From positions 212,422 through 276,421 of the forward strand of contig NZ_JBEPKD010000003.1 of the NCBI RefSeq assembly GCF_040544555.1: DNA of 64,000 nucleotides, written 5' to 3'. This document shows, one piece after another, positions 59,668 through 64,000 of the stretch. Source of the DNA: Halalkalibacter oceani. GTDB lineage: Bacteria; Bacillota; Bacilli; Bacillales; Bacillaceae_D. The notes below the pieces were generated by a model. It saw nothing but the letters and a program-made list of their open reading frames with translations. It was not told the DNA's origin and ran no database searches. Positions within the stretch are counted from its first letter, which is position 1. The number at the start of each line of letters is the position of its first letter. Position numbers and translations under genes: made by a program.

Positions 59668-61098
59668 TCAAATTCCTTCCAGCAATGAAACAACTTCTTT
59701 TAACGTCGTTACGTTACCAACATTTCCCGGGAAAATAACATAAGGAATAAACGGAAACGTGCTTTCGGCCCCCGTTTTCCAGACAGGGATTCCCGGCGCC
59801 ACCTGGCCGGCAACAACTGCTTTTTTGACCCGCAGTCCTTTTGTTCCGACATCGCTTGATGTGATGCCTCCTTTAGCAATTAAATACGCAGGACGGACCG
59901 CAAAGCCAGCAACAATACTCGTGACAGCATCGGAAATTTGGACAGAAAGCTTCAATTCTTCTTCCTCCATCCCTTTCCCGAGATCAAGCCGTTCTCTTTT
60001 CGTATAGATGACCGTCGTCTTCCCGTCTGTGACCTGCGCTTCCGCCTCCTGCTTCACCCGTTCAACTTCAGCTGAAAAAGCCGTTTTATCACGCACGAGA
60101 TGACAATCAAATTCAATGAAATGCAGCATCGTCAGTTCCTTCAACGCCTCAAGCTGATCGGTCGTCTTCTGCACATGAGAGCCGACAATAATTAAACCGC
60201 CATTCGTTGAAGCTGGATCGATCAGCTCCTCCCGTTCAAGAAGTGGGCGGCTTGAAATATTTCCGATTACTTTCGTAAACGTCGCCGCCGTGCGAAACAA
60301 AAAACGCTTCCCTTTATTTAATGCGTTCATTAAGGCGATCGAAAAGACGCGCACATCATCTTCCTCCAGCGCGTTAACAACGACCTTGCCATAATCAGAG
60401 ACTTCCATCAGCTTTTCCGTAATCGCCTCGATCTCAAGGGCGCGCAACTGCTCAAGTGAAATGGAAGTTACCTCTTTTGCCGTAAAGGCGCCCGATGTTT
60501 TTTCTTCAATCCACTCAGCCAAGTCACTTGCCCGATAGCCAAATGTGCGATCCTTGGCAAATTCTGTTTCCCCCGCCGGAATGAGCACGTTTCCATCTTG
60601 AACATAATGAATGTTTTCAACCGTTAAGCGTCCGCCTTCTTTAAAAAACGGCAAAAGAATTTCCCCATCAACCTTTGTGTTGCTATGCTCTTCAATTGTC
60701 GCGCGCATCACCTCTGTTTCAAGCGGGTAATGCCCCCGCAAAGTCGAGTCACCGCGGCTAATGATCATGTAAGGACGCTTATACTTTTGTGAAATCCGCT
60801 CAACACGTTCCGCGATCGCCCGATGTTCCGCTTCTGTTTCTTTTCGGGTAAAGGCCCGGGAATTTGTTAGAATAAAAAAGATTTGCCCCTCTTCTAAAAA
60901 CCCTTTCTCAATCGTCTCTTCCGTCCAATCTGTGTATACTGAGACATCGTGAACGGTTTGCACACCTGTCGGATCATCATCAAGGACGATGATTTTATGA
61001 GTGAAAGATGGCTGAACCTCTTTCCAACGTGCCTCTACAGCTGCTTTGTCAACAGGCGGATAAGCAGCCAACAGTTGATCCAGCTCCACGTTAGCCAT
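59668..61098 (-). CDS. Four-carbon acid sugar kinase (DUF1537 family)
   Basis: The 476-aa protein has the two DUF1537 domains: substrate-binding N-terminus (IIVLDDDPTGVQTVHDV, SRGDSTLRGHYPLE) and nucleotide-binding C-terminus (IAKGGITSSDVGTKGLRV, GNVGN). Known members phosphorylate 3-oxo-tetronates or related acids after oxidation by a dehydrogenase. Its ATG overlaps the stop of the reductase gene by 8 bp, giving a coupled pair. The usual aldolase/decarboxylase partner is not in the window. The family is firm; the substrate is inferred. Confidence 0.9.
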   Translation of the reverse strand: MANVELDQLLAAYPPVDKAAVEARWKEVQPSFTHKIIVLDDDPTGVQTVHDVSVYTDWTEETIEKGFLEEGQIFFILTNSRAFTRKETEAEHRAIAERVERISQKYKRPYMIISRGDSTLRGHYPLETEVMRATIEEHSNTKVDGEILLPFFKEGGRLTVENIHYVQDGNVLIPAGETEFAKDRTFGYRASDLAEWIEEKTSGAFTAKEVTSISLEQLRALEIEAITEKLMEVSDYGKVVVNALEEDDVRVFSIALMNALNKGKRFLFRTAATFTKVIGNISSRPLLEREELIDPASTNGGLIIVGSHVQKTTDQLEALKELTMLHFIEFDCHLVRDKTAFSAEVERVKQEAEAQVTDGKTTVIYTKRERLDLGKGMEEEELKLSVQISDAVTSIVAGFAVRPAYLIAKGGITSSDVGTKGLRVKKAVVAGQVAPGIPVWKTGAESTFPFIPYVIFPGNVGNVTTLKEVVSLLEGI

Positions 61099-61996
61099 GA
61101 GCGACGCCACCTTTACCTACCTCAATCTGATGATGTTTTTCATAATATTGAACTAACCCGCAATGATCCAATGTCGCCTTTCCATCCTCGATTAATTCCT
61201 CGAACATTTCCGCTACTTTTCCCGACAAAGGCAGGGGCATCTCAAGCTCCTCCGCTGTTGCCAGCACATTGCGTAAATCCTTGGCATTGATATCAATTCT
61301 TCCTCCTGCTTTAAAGTCCCGTTCAAGAATCATCGGCACTTTCGCATCAAGCACTGCACTTCCGGCTAAGCCGCCACGGATCGCCTGATACATCTTTTCA
61401 ATATCGATCCCAGCTTTCGTCGCCAGTGCCAGCGCCTCCGCCATCGCAGCGATATTAACATTGACAATAATTTGATTTGCAAGCTTCGCTGTCGTTCCCG
61501 AACCGTGGTCACCCACTAATGTAATGTCCTTACCCATACATTGCAAAACAGGCTCGACTTCAGCAAAGACCTCTTCTTTTCCCCCGACCATGATCGATAC
61601 GGTACCGTCAATCGCTTTTGGTTCCCCGCCACTGACCGGCGCATCAAGCATCTCCACCTGATAAGCGGCAAGGCGTTGAGCAATGTCCCGTGAAACGACC
61701 GGTGAAATGGAACTCATATCCACGATAATGCTTCCGGCCTTTACCCCTTCAATGAGACCGTTTTCATCAAAAATTACGCTTTTGACGTGCTCCGAGTTAG
61801 GAAGCATCGTGAACGTCAACTCGCTTTTTAATGCAACGTCTTTTGGAGATTGAGCCGCAGTCGCTCCTGCTTTCGCGACTTCGCGAACCGCCTCTTCATT
61901 AATATCAAAAACCGTCAACCTATATCCTCGTTTTATTAAGTTCAGTGCCATTGGCTTTCCCATTATTCCTAATCCGATAAACCCGATGTTTTTCAT
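61091..61996 (-). CDS. 2-Hydroxy-3-oxopropionate reductase/L-threonate dehydrogenase family (GarR-like)
   Basis: This 301-aa beta-hydroxyacid dehydrogenase has the NAD(P) motif GFIGLGIMGKPMALNL, the substrate motif DAPVSGGEPKAIDGT, and the catalytic lysine region GTTAKLANQI. The C-terminus (DHCGLVQYYEKHHQIEV) resembles GarR. Paired with a DUF1537 kinase, an L-threonate/D-erythronate dehydrogenase (LtnD-like) role is also likely. Start ATG 61996 with GAGGTGG upstream. It is divergent from a GntR-type regulator across 210 bp with two operator-like sites. Confidence 0.88.
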   Translation of the reverse strand: MKNIGFIGLGIMGKPMALNLIKRGYRLTVFDINEEAVREVAKAGATAAQSPKDVALKSELTFTMLPNSEHVKSVIFDENGLIEGVKAGSIIVDMSSISPVVSRDIAQRLAAYQVEMLDAPVSGGEPKAIDGTVSIMVGGKEEVFAEVEPVLQCMGKDITLVGDHGSGTTAKLANQIIVNVNIAAMAEALALATKAGIDIEKMYQAIRGGLAGSAVLDAKVPMILERDFKAGGRIDINAKDLRNVLATAEELEMPLPLSGKVAEMFEELIEDGKATLDHCGLVQYYEKHHQIEVGKGGVAHG

Positions 61997-62037
61997 AACA
62001 TGCCACCTCATTCAGCTGATTTTCATCGATCGTTTTT

Positions 62038-62069
62038 ATTGTACACAATAATAATAATTTTGCATACAA
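62038..62069. promoter_or_regulatory. Pair of FCD-GntR operator-like palindromes
   Basis: TTGTACACAA (within 62038-62049) and TTGCATACAA (62060-62069) are both close to TTGTATACAA, the usual site of FCD-type GntR regulators. Their centres are 21 bp apart, two DNA turns, between the divergent reductase and regulator genes. Confidence 0.65.
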
Positions 62070-62206
62070 TTTTTTATATTATGTCTACATTTTTTGCTCT
62101 TCCCCTATTAAAAAGAAAGGAGAACCTTTATACTAAGCATAGAACATTACCATTTTCTCTGGAAAAAAGGAGGTAGACCGCTATCTTTTGATAGCAGTCA
62201 TTCACA

Positions 62207-62818
62207 TTGGCAAAACAAACATCAGCATATCAAGTCGCTTATGAGCGATTAAGGGATTATATTTTAAATGGAGAGCTGCCTCGTGGAGAAAAAGTAACCG
62301 AGGAAAAGTGGGCGGAAAGATTAGGTGTCAGCCGGACGCCAATAAGGGAAGCCATCCGCAAGCTCGAACAAGAAGGCTTAATCAAGGAGAAACGGGTCGT
62401 CAATCCAAGCGAAACCGACCTGCGCCATATTTTTCAAGTACGAATTTTATTAGAGGGCTTTGCGACAAGATGTGCCGCCACCTATATGAACGAAGCCACC
62501 TTGCAGCAGATGCACAATTGCATTGAAACCGCTAAAAATGGTGGAACGGAAGAAATTATGGAGGCAAACGAGGAGTTTCATAATATTATCATCCAAGCAA
62601 GCAACAACCCGGTAATGATTGACACAATCGACCGGATGCAGTCGATTATTTATCTTTTCCGTCGGACGGTCGTCTACTACAAAAGGCCGTTTTTAATCGA
62701 CGAGCACGAACAAATTTATCAGGCGATCCTTGCCCATGATGCGGACCGCGCTGAACAACTGATGAAAGAGCACCTGCAGGCCGATCTTGAATTTTGCCTT
62801 CATCTGCTAAAGCAATAA
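62207..62818 (+). CDS. GntR family regulator, FCD subfamily
   Basis: The 203-aa regulator has an N-terminal winged helix (about 5-70; VAYERLRDYILNGELPRGEKVTEEKWAERLGVSRTPIREAIRKLEQEGLI) and an FCD effector domain with metal-site residues (ANEEFHNIII, and DEHEQIYQAI). It most likely controls the divergent acid-sugar genes. The start is a TTG; an in-frame stop lies four codons upstream. The strong GGAGG (62169-62173) is 33 bp away, with a hairpin GCTATC-TTTT-GATAGC in between that may bring it near the start. Confidence 0.9.
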   Translation: MAKQTSAYQVAYERLRDYILNGELPRGEKVTEEKWAERLGVSRTPIREAIRKLEQEGLIKEKRVVNPSETDLRHIFQVRILLEGFATRCAATYMNEATLQQMHNCIETAKNGGTEEIMEANEEFHNIIIQASNNPVMIDTIDRMQSIIYLFRRTVVYYKRPFLIDEHEQIYQAILAHDADRAEQLMKEHLQADLEFCLHLLKQ

Positions 62819-62863
62819 GCGCCATGCCTTTGACACCACTCTACCAGCGGAAAAATCAATGGA

Positions 62864-62902
62864 GGTGAGCAGGAAGACGCGAACTTCCCTGCTCACCTTT
62901 TT
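62864..62902 (+). terminator. Terminator of the GntR-type gene
   Basis: GGTGAGCAGG pairs with CCTGCTCACC and is followed by TTTTT, 45 bp after the regulator stop. Confidence 0.9.
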
Positions 62903-62951
62903 CGACAACGCTTTCAGGACAAAGCGCAGCGTCTGCTTTCCTGCCGTGCGC

Positions 62952-63908
62952 TTACTTGCCGCGATGCCGCTCAATAAAACGGGCGATTCGCCGGGCAGCT
63001 TCATAAAGTTCACCATCCTCCGTTGCAAAGGAAATTCTCAGCATTCGCTCCGTAGTTGAACCGAATGTAGTGCCTGGCGCCGCCGCTACCTGCTCCTCCT
63101 CCAACAGCTTCAAGGCAACCTCTTCCGCCCCAAGGCCGAGCTCCGTACAATCGATCAGCATATAAAAGGCGCCTTTTGGCGGAATGACAGGGACATTTGC
63201 CTGTCGGAATATGGCCAGTAAGCGCTCCTTCCGCTCGCGGTAAATTTCAGTCATTTCAGCAAGGAATTGATCCGAGCCGGTCAAAGCCGCTTCAGCTGCC
63301 TTCTGTGATACAGAAGACGCACAGGAAACCATCGGCTCCAGCAGCTTCGCCGTCACCTCCGCAATCGGCAGAGGCGCGACGGCGTAACCGACCCGCCAGC
63401 CCGTCATCGCATAATTCTTTGAAAATCCGAATATACTGATCACTCTGTCGTCTTGATCAAACTTTTTCACCGTAAGATGCTCTCCTTCAAAAAGAATGCC
63501 ATCATATACTTCATCAGAAATGACATATAAATCATGCTTTCTCGCAAATTCGAGCACATTCTGAATATCCTGCCCGGTCATAATCGAACCAGCAGGATTA
63601 CTCGGTGAATTGATAATTAAAAGCTTTGTCTTCTGTGTTACCTTTTCTTCCAATGCTTCCAACGAAAGCGCAAAATCATTCGCCCAATCCAATTCATAGC
63701 GAATCGGGACAGCTCCTTGCCCGAGCGCAATCTGTTCATAGTTCGGCCAGCTCGGATCAGGTATCAGCACTTCTTCTCCTCTGTTCACTAGTGCCAGCAT
63801 CGTCGCGTTTAAAGCCGTCACCGCTCCCGGCGTAACGACGATTTGCTCCGGATCAACCTGCCATTGATAAGTACGCAGCAAATGCTGACAAATTTGCTCC
63901 CTCAGTGT
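62952..63908 (-). pseudogene. Class I aminotransferase, 5'-truncated
   Basis: The readable 309 aa cover a fold-type I class I aminotransferase from about residue 85 of a normal 385-400 aa protein: VTPGAVTALNATMLAL, the substrate NSPSNPAGS, SDEVYDG, and the PLP lysine in IFGFSKNYAMTGWRVGYA. Upstream the frame continues a few family-like codons (TLREQICQHL) and then meets TAA at 63911-63909, with no N-terminal domain before the window edge. The missing part includes substrate-binding residues, so the product is unlikely to be active. Original substrate unknown. Confidence 0.75.
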
Positions 63909-64000
63909 TTATGGCACACTAGAAATGTAGGAAACGGCAGCTAATTTATGTACATAAAAAAGGCCACTTGCCAACATCCTGAAAAATACATACACTCCTG
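63909..64000. other. Junction sequence replacing the aminotransferase 5' end
   Basis: These 92 bp should encode aminotransferase residues but have stops in the relevant frame and no similarity I can see. The start GTGTTTATGGCACAC has short inverted GTGT/ACAC ends. It may be the edge of an insertion or rearrangement that continues past the window. Confidence 0.4.

Noticed and set aside
62952..63881. Class I aminotransferase as the missing PatA of the DAP pathway
   Set aside because: It lacks its N-terminal domain, is far from the dap cluster and shows no closer similarity to PatA than to other class I enzymes.

Overview
The window is chromosomal DNA of a Bacillaceae bacterium (Firmicutes, low-to-moderate GC). 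About half of it follows the Bacillus subtilis gene order, mostly inverted: ctaEDCB/ctaA-pyc-ylaN-glsA-ylaL-ylaK-ylaI-ylaH-typA-ylaF, then suhB-yktB-yktA-speA-SR1P-pdhDCBA-ykyA-def-ykrA-rpoY-rnjA, then ykuV-ykuU-ykuT-ykuS-dapL-dapH. Strong GGAGG-type ribosome binding sites, GTG/TTG starts, sigma-A promoters and intrinsic terminators fit this. Acidic extracytoplasmic regions (CtaC), a BCCT osmolyte carrier and two MscS channels suggest, without proving, a halotolerant or alkaliphilic lifestyle. No rRNA, tRNA, CRISPR or intact mobile element was seen.

Layout. 1-5.3 kb: caa3 cytochrome oxidase and heme A synthesis, with ctaB and ctaA divergent. 5.6-16.7 kb: pyruvate carboxylase and the yla genes (YlaN, glutaminase, PIN-PhoH ATPase, zinc-ribbon YlaI, the GTPase TypA). 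16.8-22.3 kb: suhB, yktB, yktA, a nitronate-monooxygenase-type flavoprotein, arginine decarboxylase and the short SR1P peptide gene with a near-consensus promoter. 22.4-27.6 kb: accessory genes (GAF-like protein, lipoprotein deacetylase, FUSC-type exporter, BCCT carrier, small lipoprotein). 27.8-33 kb: pyruvate dehydrogenase pdhABCD. 33.4-38.7 kb: ykyA, a YjcZ-type sporulation peptide, deformylase, a HAD phosphatase, and rpoY-rnjA. 38.8-45.7 kb: a cell-wall amidase, ykuV/ykuU redox proteins, MscS, and the acetylase-branch lysine/DAP genes with a class-III aminotransferase between dapH and dapL. 45.9-49.8 kb: a gluconate module (HPr-like protein, short 6-phosphogluconate dehydrogenase, RpiR regulator, gluconokinase). 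49.8-50.7 kb: TPP riboswitch and tenA. 50.8-59.6 kb: lipoprotein, HD-GYP protein, MscS, bioB with a BirA operator, cold-shock protein, small proteins, XRE/membrane pair and an MFS drug exporter. 59.7-64 kb: acid-sugar kinase (DUF1537)/GarR-type reductase operon with a divergent FCD-type GntR regulator, then an aminotransferase gene that has lost its 5' end.

The most distinctive structural feature is a family of modular intergenic repeats. Two near-identical copies of about 170 bp (17.8 and 35.4 kb) and three internally deleted copies (22.1, 38.7, 39.5 kb) all lie next to gene ends and end in the same hairpin, CTGGG..AAGGT..ACCTT..CCCAG. Hairpin-only relatives serve as terminators elsewhere in the window. 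Other points worth checking are the HPr paralogue lacking the catalytic histidine, the ArgD-like enzyme in the DAP cluster, a predicted sigma-K promoter, and the broken aminotransferase junction at the right edge. Nothing seen amounts to a wholly new multi-gene system.
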